A DNA stretch of 64,000 nucleotides, taken from contig JAMXBB010000006.1 in NCBI GenBank assembly GCA_024138015.1, forward strand, positions 76,883,320 through 76,947,319. The letters run 5' to 3'. The notes beneath the pieces were generated by a model. The model did not search any database, was not told the origin of the DNA, and was given only the letters and a program-made list of their open reading frames with translations. Origin of the DNA: Lumnitzera littorea (Eukaryota > Streptophyta > Magnoliopsida > Myrtales > Combretaceae). The position numbers and the translations under genes are program-made. Below are positions 1 to 12,245 of the stretch, one piece after another; position 1 is the stretch's first letter; each line of letters starts with the position of its first letter.

Positions 1-28
1 TATATATATATATATATATATATATATA
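1..28. repeat. (TA)n microsatellite
   Basis: Uninterrupted TA dinucleotides, part of the AT-rich middle of the family-A LTR; similar TA runs occur at 23833-23856, 45243-45260 and 45388-45415 in other copies. Confidence 0.9.
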
Positions 29-2247
29 GATGAATAAAGGAAAAATAAAAATACAAGTATATATATAGAGATGTCGTATAGGTAAGTACATACATATAAC
101 ATACGTAATATATTTAGGATTATATTGTTATATTACATAAGTATGTTTAAACGTATAAAAATATATATACGAATCGTATAGTATATGTAGAAATATGGGT
201 ATACCTAAATAGTACATATATAATATACTATAATATTAATTTAATAAATAAAGCAAAGTAATATATATATATATGGATATATGTACCACAAATCTTAAGG
301 AAATAGAAAATAATTAATTTACAAAATTTAATAAAATATGATAATAAATATAATTATATATGTAACACGTTAAAATATACAAAATGAGAAAAATATTTAA
401 AATATAAAAATATTCAAACATGGCACATGGCAATTTCTTTTGCTACCACATCAACCTTAAGTAAATATAAAAAAATTTGTAATTAAAAATAATAATAAAA
501 TAATTAATTAATTGAAAAATGATTAAAATAGGTATTAACCCTCAAAAATAGCAAAACACATAAATTATAATTAAATAAACTCAAAATTAAGAAAATTACA
601 AAATATAAAATTTAAATAACTATTAAATCAAAAATATGCAAAGCAAAGCTTAAAACCATATTTTGCAATTATTTAAGTCAAAATATTCAATTTCGTAACA
701 TTTTTATATCATAATAAAAAAATATGGGTTATGACGTTCAAAATAGATCCCGTTAAAAGAAAGTAATTCTAAAAATGATAGAAATGGACTATAAGTTTAT
801 AAAAATCGGAGTTAGATTAAAAAAGTTATATGCAATTAACAAAAAAGCTTGAACCGAGCATTTCATAAAAATAGATAACTAATTTAAGTAGTTAGTACTA
901 AGTATATGAATAATGTAGTTATGTAACTCAAATACTTATTATTTGCTTATTCCCAATTGTTAGGTAATCTTAAGATCGAGACCGATCTATCTCTAGACTA
1001 CTACAATCCCTAATACCGGCTATAGCTAAGTGAGTATTTCTAATAATTCCATACATGCTTGTGCATATAGATAGCGAATATTAACTATTATTAATAATTG
1101 GATATCGTGTGGGGCTAGGTTATGCATGTGTATAATATTACTTGTCAATTGTAAAATTACTTTAAGGTATGATAATGTACAATTTGCTGCATAGTAAATT
1201 CGATAGGAATGGATCTATTTACGACTTTGTTTGATCACACAATAAATGGACTTAATATTATTAGACTTGAACTAATTAAATTGAATCATGCATAATCATA
1301 CATTGCATAACTAATTCTAACTATCACAACATATGGAGGTAGCGAGAGGCCATACAAAGGTTGATTAATTCTGATTATAGTGTTTTAGTATGGTATACAC
1401 GTACGATATGATCTTATTTTGACCTGCGAAAACACTAGGTATTGTAGGCGCCGACCGCCTAGCTAAGGGTCAAGTCCAGAGGCCTTCGTTTAGGGGTGAG
1501 TATAGGCTGTGAGAACCTACTCACAATCATACTTAGAACTAAGTTTTGATAAAAATTGAAAATGGATATACCATTGTGTTTTTTAATATGAAACATGGAG
1601 TTTCCTTATTGTATAAGTTCAAGTATGATACCTAGATCTGATTGGTGCTGTGTATACTCTAATCCTGACTTCGAAGGGCATTAAATTTGTGTTGCATGCA
1701 ATACCTAGTTATCTGCATGTATTTGTATGGCATTCTAATTGTTCATGCATTCATATGTTTGAAATTAATTATTATATAACTTATTTGTTGTTTGGTTAAG
1801 GAAAAATCTCACTAAGCTAGTTAGCTTACAACCCCATAACTTACTTGTGCAAAAAGACCTATTCGTCAATCCAAGCCACAGGATGCCCGAGATTAGTAGA
1901 ATAATTACCAGGTAATGCAAATTGAGACTTGAGATGAGAGCGTACTTTTCCTATTATAATTAGATCTTGAAAACTTATGATGTGATATAAAGTATTAGTA
2001 GCTCATTACTTAGTATGTTACAGACTTAATATATGTATTGTACATATATCCGGTATTTATAGTTTAATGGTTATGTTATTATAACTATGTGATGATATTG
2101 CTTATGCTTGCATTACTCTTGGGTTGATAGTTGTAGTTGCAACCCTGTATGTTGCATGAAGGATTGTTGATTGGAAAGGTAACCAATCTACAACTCTTCG
2201 TACAATATACAATGTTTGCCACAACTAACCCCCTTCGGGTCGTGATA
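1..2247 (-). mobile_element. Family-A Ty3/Gypsy-type LTR, partial (cut by window start)
   Basis: This is the terminal part of a long LTR whose other copies lie at 22516-24885, 33760-35936 and 44074-47385. Shared landmarks are the 'ggaggtagcgagaggccata' block near 1335, the 'gaggccttcgtttaggggtg' block near 1480, and the outer end 'tagttgtggcaa...' (reverse complement) that corresponds to TGTCACAACCC in the plus copy. The outer edge here reads cgtgata instead of the expected cgtgaca, so the terminal TG has mutated. The opposite end lies outside the window, so neither the target duplication nor the element type (solo or full) can be decided. The first 30 bases are a pure TA run inside the AT-rich middle of the LTR. 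I see no coding sequence. Confidence 0.75.
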
Positions 2248-3880
2248 AGTTATCTCTATTTGTTTGTTAGCAATTTTACGCAATTACGCATGTCTATCAA
2301 TAATTATACTCAATTGGGCTTTATTACTATAAATTTATATGTTTTGTAGGCTTAAAGTTTTTATTTTAGGGTTTTTATTAAGCTTAAGTTTCATCTCTTG
2401 TATTTATGCATACATAGAGTTCAAGGTATTCGTACGCGATAAGGGTTTCAATCAGTATATTAGGGTTTTTCATTTTTGCTTTAGGTTTTGATTTAAAATT
2501 TTAATCAGTTTTAAATTTATCGGTTCTATTAACTTAGAGAAATTTCTACGATACTCGAGTTCAACTCTATACTCATAAGGCTAAATTTGTGGGGTTTATA
2601 ACTGTAGTTCAAAGGGAGTCTTGGGAGGAGAGTATTCTCCATTACACAAGCTTAGGTTCGATTTGATTTGAGTTGCATTGAAACTCCTCAATCTCGGTTA
2701 ATGTAAACACAATTTCTCTAACCTCACAATAAACTGATTAACATTGTACGATGTTGCATTTGTCTAATTGCATCACATATCATTAAAATAAAATTATTGG
2801 AAACCATCTTTTTGCTTAATGTACTCTTTTGTCTCCATCCTGCTTACTGACCTAGTTATGCTCATATCCTTATAGACTTTTTTGCAAGTTGACTAATGAT
2901 TAAAGATGTCATACTATAACCACCTTCAGGATAGTATACTTCAAGCTAAGAGATTGAGAAAAATTGAAGACTTGCAAGACCCTGACTTTTGTTTTAGCTT
3001 TCTTTTGTCTTTTGTGGAAACTAATTAGGAAAACCTAGGGATACCCACTAGTTTCCAACTTCTTTATACATAAACATAAAAACCTATAACCTTTGTAAAC
3101 TTTTCATGATCGTTAGAACTTTTGATGTATAACTATTTATGTAAATGCTACTATTTTATTGATTTGTAAACTACAAGTGACAATGAGTACGTATTTTGAA
3201 AACTTTACAAACGGTTTTGCTAATATCATGTATAGAATTGGAGGCTTCAAAGCAATTGAGTTGAGTATGCTTAGTGTGAACTAGGTTTATGGTAGCAGCT
3301 GTAAGGTTAACTTCTATCTTAGAATAGTTTACACAATAAGACTATTACCACTTCATCTCTTGGGGTTGTGACAACAATATCCTAGCATTTCTTAAAGAAT
3401 TTCATGTAGATAAGAATTTAATTTATAATATCAGTACATGCACCTATATGGGTCTAAACATAAAAGAATTTAAGATTCATCATGTTAATACTTTGTTTAC
3501 AACATAAGGAAGATGGTTTATAACACCCCAAAACTCAAGGTATCATAGCCCACTACGTGTCCTTACTATCTATTGACACATCAAGCATAAACATTCACTA
3601 CAATCACTAAAATTTTCTATTGAAATCCCCAAATAACTCTAATAAATTTTAATTCTTCAAAAAGATTTCGAATAACTACAATAGACCTCTTTTTAGTTCA
3701 CTTGACAACCTATCATAAGCCATACATGGTTTGATGGCAATTAGACCATCAAATGTTGACCTTGTCGATGACCTGAAGAATTCAGTTAATTGTCACTTAG
3801 TTTCAAGTCTTCTCCTTTCTTTATAATCAACATATTTATTCCACAAATTTTAGATCACTTCACAAATTTTGTTAGACATC
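2248..3880. other. Unassigned AT-rich sequence
   Basis: No ORF, RNA gene or clear repeat is recognised. At 3519 the bases tataacaccccaaaactcaa resemble the start of a family-B LTR (TGTAACGCCCCAAGACCC at 10176), so an old LTR edge may begin here. I could not find a matching far end or a target duplication. Confidence 0.4.
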
Positions 3881-3934
3881 ACTAAATGACCCTACTTACC
3901 ACTAAATCAAAAGTTAAGTTAGATTTTCATAGCC

Positions 3935-4180
3935 ATGGGGACAAAAATCATTTGTATCCATCTCACGAGCAAGTTACGTTGCCATATCATTTTCACCATT
4001 CTTATTAAGTCCTTGAATGATGATTTCATAACTAAAGCAGTCAAGAGAACATCCAGACTCATTCATTTCATGAAACAACCTATAAGCATTTGTTACTCAG
4101 CCTTCTTTGCATAAACCATTCAACATGTCATCATATGTCTTAACATCAAGTTTGAGACCTAAAGCACCTAAAGATCACGG
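3935..4180 (-). pseudogene. PPR (P-class) protein gene remnant
   Basis: The minus strand reads through about two pentatricopeptide repeat units. A segment with YDDMLNGLCKEG, a stop, then AYRLFHEMNESGC is followed by FSYEIIIQGLNKNG, a second stop and LAREMD. The pattern (xxYxxMLNGLCKEGxxxxAxxLFxEMxxxG followed by the next 35-residue unit) is typical of P-class PPR proteins, which bind organellar RNA in plants. Two in-frame stops and the lack of flanking PPR units show this is a dead fragment. A short upstream extension near 4150-4180 (reading GLKLDVKTY) also fits. No start codon, organelle targeting peptide or further repeats are visible. The family assignment rests on motif recognition; the parent gene cannot be named. 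Confidence 0.7.
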
Positions 4181-5280
4181 TTTGGTCACCTTACCAACTT
4201 CTTAGATGAGGTGGAGAGCAAAGTAACTTGGTAGGTCAATGCATGTGTTATGGATAGGTATCAATTGTTCCTTTTCCTCAACTAGTGCTACGTATATTGT
4301 CTGGACGGGATGGGGTAGGGTCCTTTTACTTCTCCAATCATTACATATAGATGGTGGATGTGGGTCTGCCTAAATTTCTGCCATCTCAAACAAATTTTTG
4401 ACATCATCATCTTCCTCAATGGCAATTAATGAATATGACATGACTCTCGAATAGGTATTGGAATTTCTATACAAAATTTCAACCCAGCACTTATATTAAC
4501 TCCAACACCTCACCAAACTCTTTTAAGTAATTCAAAGAAATTTGCATTGGTTTTTACTTTCAACATCCTCACTAGGTCACAATTATATTCCAGTCCTGAA
4601 TTTCCCCTTCACAATGTTTCCATGAGCAAAATCATAAACATCATCATGCCAATCATTTTCAACCTATTCACATTACAACTAATATATTTATTAAGACATA
4701 ATTCATCGTACATTATACAACACAATCGCATGCCATTTCTCATAACCTATACTAAACAATTCCTTAATAGGCATTTCACCAAACACTTAAAGGAAGTTCA
4801 ACACACTAGCATTTCAATTCTACTATGCCAAAGCTATATGCCAATATACAAAATTATTGATATACCGTGTAACTACGTGTTATATAATATATATTCACAC
4901 ACAAAAACAATATTTAAACTACCAAAACACATCAAAACATGCCACATCTATATCTAGGGTTAAAGATATGCAAATAGTTAAATTTGGAGAAATTTCTATA
5001 AAAAAAATTTGTGGAATACAAGTAATATCATGTTTACCTTAAATTTCTTATGTAGATTTTGTGAAAAAAAAAAAAAAAAGTTGTAAAGTATTGGATTGTA
5101 GGATTTCCTTAAGCTTGATTGAGAGAAAGAGAATAGAGGTGTCTATTCTTTCTTTTTTTTTTTTCGACCATTGATTTGTTTGTGGGACACAATTTAAAAG
5201 TGGGTACCTTATTGGAAAGCACTTACTTGAAAGGTACCCTCTTTAATAAATTATGAATAAGGCGCTTTTTGAAAAAACAC
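4181..5280. other. Unassigned sequence, no gene recognised
   Basis: AT-rich, with short chance ORFs (4547-4957 and 4857-5042) that match no family and have the skewed low-complexity composition of noncoding DNA. The last 200 bases may belong to the pararetroviral leader, but nothing diagnostic is visible. Confidence 0.4.
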
Positions 5281-5286
5281 CTTCTT

Positions 5287-5345
5287 CTTATATATATATA
5301 AGGAGAAAGAGAGCCAAAGAGAGAGTATATAGTCTTATGAGTGAT
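5287..5345 (+). promoter_or_regulatory. Candidate TATA box of the pararetroviral leader
   Basis: The run tatatatatataaggag at about 5290 lies about 600 bases upstream of the first recognisable viral coding remnant. It resembles the TATATAAG promoter core that precedes the pregenomic-RNA start in caulimovirids. It could equally be a TA microsatellite at the integration edge. I saw no tRNA-Met primer-binding site near it. Confidence 0.3.
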
Positions 5346-5879
5346 TTTTAATTTTCATTTAAGACGAATTCTTTTGTAGAAATCTATATCTTATATTTAC
5401 TATTTACTTAGGATGATTCCCTTATGGAACCCCTTGTGTTGTGATGATTCCTACAAAGGCTTGGTGTAAATCTTGCTTGAGTTAAGGATAGTATATGAGT
5501 TAAATTGGAGATCACAACATAAGTTTTAAAATAGTCTTGTGAATTGGATTTATAAGATTAAAAAAATTTAGTCTCTTTTGAAAATAATAAATTTACTCAG
5601 AAGAACTACGTCCTCTTTTAGCTTTGCTTCTATGGAGTAATCGAAAGAATCTATGTTAAATAATAGAGATGAAACTCATATAAAAGATTTTGATAAGTAA
5701 TTGATGATCGGAAGATTCTAAAGAATTCCTATAATCAAATTTACCAAATGGCAAAATGGAAAATTTTTTGAAAGAATGATTATGTAATAGCCATAGAAGA
5801 AAAAGATATCCCCATTTCTAATGGCTTAACAACAATAAAACTTTTAAACAATGAATCGAAAAAAATATGTAAAAGAATG

Positions 5880-6620
5880 AAATTACATGCATATAGGACT
5901 AATCTAAGTAAGAGCCAAACCTCTTACTAAGTTAGGGTTAGATACTTCTGTCCTAATGGTCCTTAAAGATGTTAAGGAATTAGTGTATGAACGATCAATT
6001 CATACTACCATTAAGACTAGTCTTAGTACTGGTCCAATATAATTTAAATATCATCCAAATGTTACTCTTGGTCTTAGAGATAAGATCACAATGAATTATT
6101 TAATTCTTCAAATTAAAACACATAGTTATAAAATGTTAGAAGGAGCTTTACCAATTGTTGTAATTTATAGAATGTATTTTAAATTAAAGAAAACTACTTT
6201 TGGGTCTAGAGCTTATAAAATTGACATAAAAGGTTAAACACTTTTAAGCTAAATAGACTTAACCAAAGTTAATGTTAATGTACCTAGGATGATATAATGG
6301 GATCAGGTTATTTTGCCTGAACAATGAGAAGTAGATAATTCTCTTCCAAAACAACCAATTTACAATACTAAACCTTCCAATATAGTCCAACATCCTGAAG
6401 GTAAAGTAATAATTCAATTTGCTAGGAGATCTTTAGATTATCCTAAAAGATCTTTAGAAATAAGGTCAATGTCTTCTTCATCTAAGAGATTAATAGATTT
6501 ACCTTCTCCTATGATTCATCAACCAATTAATGTTCAACCTAATAATCAAACTAATGTCGAAAATATTCCATTAGGTAGAGGACCTAACCTCAATGTTAGT
6601 GGAATAATCAATAATAGGTA
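5880..6620 (+). pseudogene. Caulimovirid movement-protein region remnant
   Basis: Broken plus-strand frames contain short stretches typical of the 30K-superfamily movement protein that opens caulimovirid polyproteins, such as YERSIHTTIKTSL, ITMNYLILQIKTHSY and MLEGALPIVV. In intact viruses this protein helps genomes move through plasmodesmata. Here at least two frames are used and several in-frame stops interrupt them; no start codon can be assigned. It is followed directly by a linker rich in S, P and N (to about 6620), then the capsid region. The identification rests on pattern and on position upstream of an unambiguous zinc knuckle, protease and RT. The 30K call alone would be moderate. 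Confidence 0.6.
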
Positions 6621-8540
6621 AGGTATAACTAGACCAATTTGTTAACCTAACAATGAACTAGATTATGAAGAATCGTCTATCTCTGTTATAGGAGACCCAG
6701 ACCTTAATGTCATAGAAATACCTTTCGAACCGGATAGAGTTTTTCTAAATAACAAATTTAGTTCACCCAAAAATGAAAAAATTAGAAAATGGTTTTTTAA
6801 TACTTTTAGTAGTTTTACTAAAGAAAATAGTTAAAGAAGAAACTTCTTTAAAACCTATTGATATTTTAAAAATGGAAACACCAATTAACACATCAAAATT
6901 AAGGGGTATTGTCATAAACGATATGCCTTCTGAAAAAAGTAATGTTCTTAATGAAACTCATAATTATTCTAATATTTCAAAAAATAATTCAATGGCAAAT
7001 GTTTCTTTAAAAGATTTAAAAATAAATAAATCTGATAATGAAATTAATTGGAAAGAACCTAAAAAATTATACTATTAAAGAGCTACACCTCCTAATATAA
7101 TTTTTGAAGAAAAGAATGATAATTTTCAGAATAAATATTCTACATGATTCACTAATGAATGGAATATAGATGGAGCCTTAAAACAAAAAATTATTAATGT
7201 TCATAACCAAATAATAATGTTTTCAAATACAAATAAAACAATTCTAAGTACTACTAATTATCAAGTAGCACTCTTTTTAATTTCTGGTTTTATTGGACAA
7301 TTAAAAGGTTAATGGGATAACTATCTTACTGAGGAACAACGAATTAACATTTTAACTTCATATAAAACTAATGAAAATGGAATTAAAATTCTTGATTGAC
7401 AAACTAATTTAAGATATGATAAATACTTTAATTTTTTAATAAGTCAACATTTTATAGGAGATCCTTCTTACATTACGAACAAAACCCTAGATCTTCTATC
7501 CACTGTGAAATGTAAGTCTTTAGTATAAGGATATATTCTTTCAAAGAATCTTACTTAGGAATGACTGTAATCAACCTTTTTAGAAAGAAAAGTTCTTAGC
7601 TGGTTTATCCAAACTCATAGGTGAACAAGTTAGGAATAAAATTAGAGAAAAAAACAATGGTGAAATTCCTTATGATAATTTATCTTATGGGGAATTAGCA
7701 TCTTATGTTTACAAAATAGGAACAAATTTATGTACCATAATAAGATTGCAAAAGCAATTAAAAAATGAACAACGCATGAAACACCAAAGTTTTTGTGATT
7801 TTTGTGCTCAATATGACCCATCTTTTGTTAATAAAAAAAATGAAAAAGAATGTAAAAAACTTACAATGTTCACATAAAAATCCTGAAAATAAACTAATGG
7901 ATAAAAAAAATATTAGAAAAAATCTTATAAACAATTAAAATGTTATATATGTAGAAAAATTGGTCATATAGCAAAATACTGTAGAATTAATAATAAGCTT
8001 AATGAATTAAATCTTGATGAAGAAACAATGAAAAACATTTTGCAAATTTTTGCAAAAAAATGAATCTTCTACATCTGAAGAAGATTGTGATGATGTGATT
8101 AAAGTTAATGACATTGAATCAACTTTTTCAGAAGATGAAAATAAATTAAATGTTTTAACTATTGAAGAAGAAGAAATTCTTCAAAAAAATTGATCAATTG
8201 TTTAATGAGAATGAAAAAATTGAATGTTTAAAAAATGTTAATAAAAACACTCTTTCACTTACACATAATTTACCTTACAACCTTAAGGAAATTCTTGAAA
8301 GAGGTAAAAAATCACAGAAAAAAACCCATCTCTATAAATGATCTTCATAATGAAATTAATGTCTAAAAATAAGAATTAAAAGAATTAAAATTACAAAAGG
8401 ATTTTCTTGAATTAAAACAAAAAATGATTATTTAAGAATATTTTGATAATGATGAAAGAGAAACTTCAAACAATGATAATGTTAAAAAAAATTTTGAAAA
8501 TGAATCTGATTTACTTCTACAACTTATAGAGATAACGACC
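6620..8540 (+). pseudogene. Caulimovirid capsid region remnant with CCHC zinc knuckle
   Basis: This region is lysine- and asparagine-rich and broken into several frames; the longest open piece is 6773-7078. The diagnostic feature is a C-x2-C-x4-H-x4-C zinc knuckle at 7941-7982, reading CYICRKIGHIAKYC, the RNA-binding finger found at the C-terminal end of caulimovirid capsid proteins and retrotransposon gag. An acidic, low-complexity tail (many E and D codons, about 8040-8540) follows, as in other members. Several frameshifts and stops separate the pieces, for example near 7140, 7400 and 7530. Confidence 0.7.
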
Positions 8541-8544
8541 AAAA

Positions 8545-8880
8545 AAATGGATTATTAATGTGATAATAAGAATTAACAATGAATTTGTGTTAGAAACAAC
8601 TGCGTTATTTAATACTGGTACCGATCTAAATTATATTAGGGAAGGGTTAATACCAACAAAATATTTTGAAAAAACAACCCAATCTCTAAGTTCTGTATCC
8701 GGTAATGAATTACAAATTAATTTCAAATTGTCTAATGCTGAAATAATAAAAGATAAAGTTTCCTATAAAACTGCTTTTATTCTTATTAAGAATTTAAAGA
8801 GCAAAATGTTATTTTAGGAACACCTTTTCTTAATTTAATCCAATATTTTTTTGTGAATGATAAGGGTATTGAGACACATT
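8545..8880 (+). pseudogene. Caulimovirid aspartic protease remnant
   Basis: A plus-strand frame open at 8560-8817 has the pepsin-like retroviral protease layout: an alanine/leucine strand leading to the active-site triad, a mid-domain, then (in another frame, near 8817) GTPFLN, which resembles the distal GxPFL strand. The active-site triad, expected as DTG/DSG, reads NTG here (8611-8619). A D-to-N change removes the catalytic aspartate, so even this open piece could not be active. A frameshift lies just before the GTPFL segment. Confidence 0.75.
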
Positions 8881-9002
8881 ATTTTAAAAAGAAAATCGTC
8901 TTCAATTTTGTCTCAAAACCACAAACAAAGTATCTAAATGAATTAAAACATAATTCAATTTCAAAATTGAACTATTTGATTGAATGTAAATAAAAACATT
9001 TA

Positions 9003-9995
9003 ATGTTTTTAAAAAATGATCTTGAGTTCAAGAAAATTGAAACTCAAATTTCAAATGACAATTTAAAGAAAGGAATTTCTAATTTAGAATTAGAAATAAA
9101 AGGTTCAATATGTTCAACATTCCCTAATACTTTTTGGGATCGTAAATCACATATTTTTTATTTATCCTATATAAATGACTTTAATGAGAAAAACATCCCA
9201 ATGAAGGTTAGACCTTCCCAAATGAATAAAAAAGTTCTAAGTCACTGTAAAAATGAAATTAATTATTTACTCAATAAAAAATTAATTCGTAAGAGCAAAT
9301 CACCCCGGAGTTGTTCTGCTTTTTACGTAAATAAAAATTGTTGAAATTGAAAGAGGTATGTCAAGATTGGTAATAAACTACAAACCTCTTAACAATACAT
9401 TAAAATGGATTAGGTATCTAATATCTAATAAAAAAAGATTTGCTCAATCGACTCTATAATGCTAAAATATTTTCAAAGTTTGATATGAAATCTGGATTTT
9501 GGTAAATTCAAATTAAAAAATCCAATAGGTATAAAACTGCATTTACTATCCCATTTGGTCAATTTGAATGGAATGTGATGCCTTTTGGATAAAAAAAAAA
9601 TACACCATCTGAATTTTAGAAAATAATGAATGAAATTTCTAATGATTATTCAAATTTCATAATTGTTTACATTGATTATGTCTTAATATTCTTGTCAAAT
9701 TTAGACTAACATTTCAAACATATTAGGATTTTTACCAATGTTGTTAAAAAGAATGGTTTAGCTATGTCACCTTCTAAGATCTCTCTTTTGCAAACTAAAA
9801 TAAGATTCTTAGAGTTTCACATACGCAATGGAACAATAATTCCAATTCAAAGATCAATTGAATTTACATCTAAATTTCCTAATGAAATCAAAGACAAAAA
9901 TCAACTTTGAAGATTTTTAGGAACTTTAAATTATATTGTTGATTTCTTTCCTAATCTTAATATTTTATGTAAACAACTTTACCATAGATTAAGAA
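9003..9995 (+). pseudogene. Caulimovirid reverse transcriptase remnant
   Basis: An open segment at 9003-9344 covers the region just upstream of and into the RT fingers. After a frameshift near 9345, the frame continues with RLVINYKPLN, then FSKFDMKSGFW, TAFTIPFGQFEWNVMPFG and the palm motif. The palm motif is YIDY at 9668-9679 instead of YIDD, so the second catalytic aspartate is replaced. Stops occur at several points, for example the TAA after GFW near 9503. The spacing and wording of the motifs fit Caulimoviridae better than Ty3/Gypsy, and no integrase follows. Confidence 0.85.
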
Positions 9996-10175
9996 AGAAT
10001 CCCCCACAATGGTCAACATGTCACACTAATGTTGTTAAAGAAATTAAACAAAAAATTAATGAAATTCCATCTCTCCATATTGCAAACCCATATCTATTCA
10101 AAATAGTAGAGACAAATGCATCTGATATAGGATTTAGTAGAATACTTAAACAAAAAGAAAATGATAAAGAAAATG
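9996..10175 (+). pseudogene. Caulimovirid RT thumb/RNase H start, left of LTR insertion
   Basis: The sequence continues in the RT thumb and enters the RNase H domain; VETNASDIGFSRILKQ near 10110-10155 carries the first RNase H acidic motif (xxDAS, here read NASD). It stops at the insertion point of the solo LTR at 10175/10176 and resumes at 11932-11937. Confidence 0.7.
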
Positions 10176-11394
10176 TGTAACGCCCCAAGACCCTAAATGG
10201 GCACTACAACTTGCCTATATCCCGGCTAGTCCAAAATATGTAAGGCTTTCTAAGTCCACAATCAAAACATAAAGAATCACATCACATAATATATATAGCT
10301 ATTCACAAGAGAATGGGAGATTGCATCTACTCATAATCTCAAATAAACCTGCAACATCCAAAAGTTTGAAAGCATCCTGCCTTACAACCAAAACATAAGA
10401 TATGTAAAATAACTAAAATCCTCGGATATCGAAAAGAGTCCATCTCCTCAAAATATAAAATCCCCCAATAATACATAAACCATCAATAACATAGATATCA
10501 CCCTATCTAGTCATCATAAAAATATAAATACTTGACTTCATCCTCCTCTTGAATGTTGTCAACAAACGTCTCCTTATAAATAAGAAATTCCTTAAATCTA
10601 GCACCTAAAAGAGAAAAGAATGAGCCGAGGCCCAGTACAGGTGTACAAACATATACACATGCCAGACAGATCATTTACATACAGATATGCAATTAATAGT
10701 AAATAATACAATCAGCAGTTCGATTATCTCAATTTCGACCCACAGAACAACAAAGGAGTATTCAAACCGCACCACACTTGGTCTTTGCCCACATACATAG
10801 GTGGATATAATTATACGTTTTCCTTTAAGTCATTTATGCCCAAAAACCAAAGTCCAAAACTTGATATTCTACTAAGTCATCCCATGTGAAAGTCCACTAG
10901 GGAAACCTCGCATATGATCAACAGTTACCCCTTTAGGGATCTACCACTACGGGCCCCTAAAGTGAGCGGGTCAAGCACAATCAGCATCTAAGATCAATTA
11001 GACCGAAAATATGTTAGTCTGATTAGATCATTTCTAACTTAGTAATCATAAGCATACAACCAACACCATGTACCTAGAATCGCTCCAAGGTAAAAAACAA
11101 TACTCTTATCTCAAACCTAAACAAAAGTCAAACATTGACAAAGGAAACTGAACACCACGAATCTAAAAGAAAACAAGTAGCACATTAACCCAATCTCAGA
11201 CAAAGTCCTACCTAGGAGTTATCTAAAAGCTTATGATCTAGATAATTAAGGTTCCGAAAGAAATCGTTAAGTCAAACTAATAATAACATAATATGATTAA
11301 GCTAAAAAGTGATATGACTATATATAAGATCACTTTTTATAGAAGTTCTTAAGGTACGTAATATATATAACATATATATATATATATATATATA

Positions 11395-11664
11395 NNNNNN
11401 NNNNNNNNNNNNNNNNNNNNNNNNNNNNNNNNNNNNNNNNNNNNNNNNNNNNNNNNNNNNNNNNNNNNNNNNNNNNNNNNNNNNNNNNNNNNNNNNNNNN
11501 NNNNNNNNNNNNNNNNNNNNNNNNNNNNNNNNNNNNNNNNNNNNNNNNNNNNNNNNNNNNNNNNNNNNNNNNNNNNNNNNNNNNNNNNNNNNNNNNNNNN
11601 NNNNNNNNNNNNNNNNNNNNNNNNNNNNNNNNNNNNNNNNNNNNNNNNNNNNNNNNNNNNNNNN
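11395..11664. other. Assembly gap (270 N)
   Basis: A run of N inside the family-B solo LTR. It is flanked on the left by a TA run and on the right by a perfect palindrome, so the true sequence and length are unknown. Confidence 1.
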
Positions 11665-11760
11665 TATAATAATTTTATTAATAATTTACATTACGATAAC
11701 TGTATATATATATATATATATACAGTTATCGTAATGTAAATTATTAATAAAATTATTATA
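11665..11760. repeat. Perfect ~96-bp palindrome abutting the gap
   Basis: Bases from 11665 (tataataattttattaata...) read outward from a TA centre near 11712 as exact reverse complements; the right arm ends ...aataaaattattata at 11760. Either a natural hairpin in the LTR or an inverted artefact of gap filling. Confidence 0.9.
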
Positions 11761-11923
11761 CTCTATACCTTAACTAAAATTTAATATACTTAATAAGTAT
11801 AAGAAAGAAAAAGAAAAATAAAAAAAAAAAGAATTTAGAATAATCAAATCAGAACCTTAACTTTGTTTTCTAACAATTAGCCTAAAGAGTTTATGATTTA
11901 AATAAAATGCTAAACTAACTAGG

Positions 11924-12241
11924 GTGTTTCAAAATGTTATCCAATTTATTTCAAAACATTGGAATGAATGTCAAAAAAATTATTCTATAATCAAAAAAGA
12001 AATCTTAGCTATTGTTTTAACGATTTCTAAGTTTCAAGGAGATTTACTAAACCAAAAATTTATTTTACGTATTGATTGTAAAGTTGCTAAAAATGTTTTA
12101 TTAAAAGATGTCCAAAATATAGCTTTAAAACAGGTTTTTGCTAGATGGCAAGCAATTTTATCTGTTTTTTATTTTGAAATTGAGCATGTCAATGGATCAT
12201 CTAATTCTCTTGTTGACTTTCTTACTCATGAATTTTTATAA
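11924..12241 (+). pseudogene. Caulimovirid RNase H remnant, right of LTR insertion
   Basis: An open frame continues the RNase H domain after the solo LTR; the first codons belong to the LTR end and target duplication, so the viral part starts at about 11932. It contains ISKHWNECQKNYSIIKKEIL (the E-containing helix), the ILRIDC strand with the third acidic residue, and the C-terminal signature ARWQAILSVFYFEIEHVNG. It ends at a stop at 12239-12241. That position and ending are typical of the end of the first caulimovirid polyprotein. This is the best-preserved viral segment here. Confidence 0.85.
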
Positions 12242-12245
12242 GGAA

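Larger units (their letters stand above)
10176..11931 (+). mobile_element. Family-B solo LTR (Ty3/Gypsy type) inserted in the pararetrovirus
   Basis: The element begins TGTAACGCCCC at 10176 and ends GGGTGTTTCA at 11931, giving the canonical TG...CA ends with short inverted termini. The 5-bp target duplication aaatg is present at 10171-10175 and 11932-11936. Viral RNase H coding sequence is interrupted exactly here and continues on the other side, so this is a clean insertion. No gag-pol is visible and only one LTR remains, as expected after LTR-LTR recombination, although the 270-N gap at 11395-11664 could hide more. Related copies in reverse orientation are at 29162-31151 and about 60540-61621; the block around 10861-10975 matches the reverse complement of about 60950-61045. 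Confidence 0.88.

Noticed and set aside
4547..4957. 136-codon open frame
   Set aside because: Composition is that of AT-rich noncoding DNA; no domain, no conserved motif.
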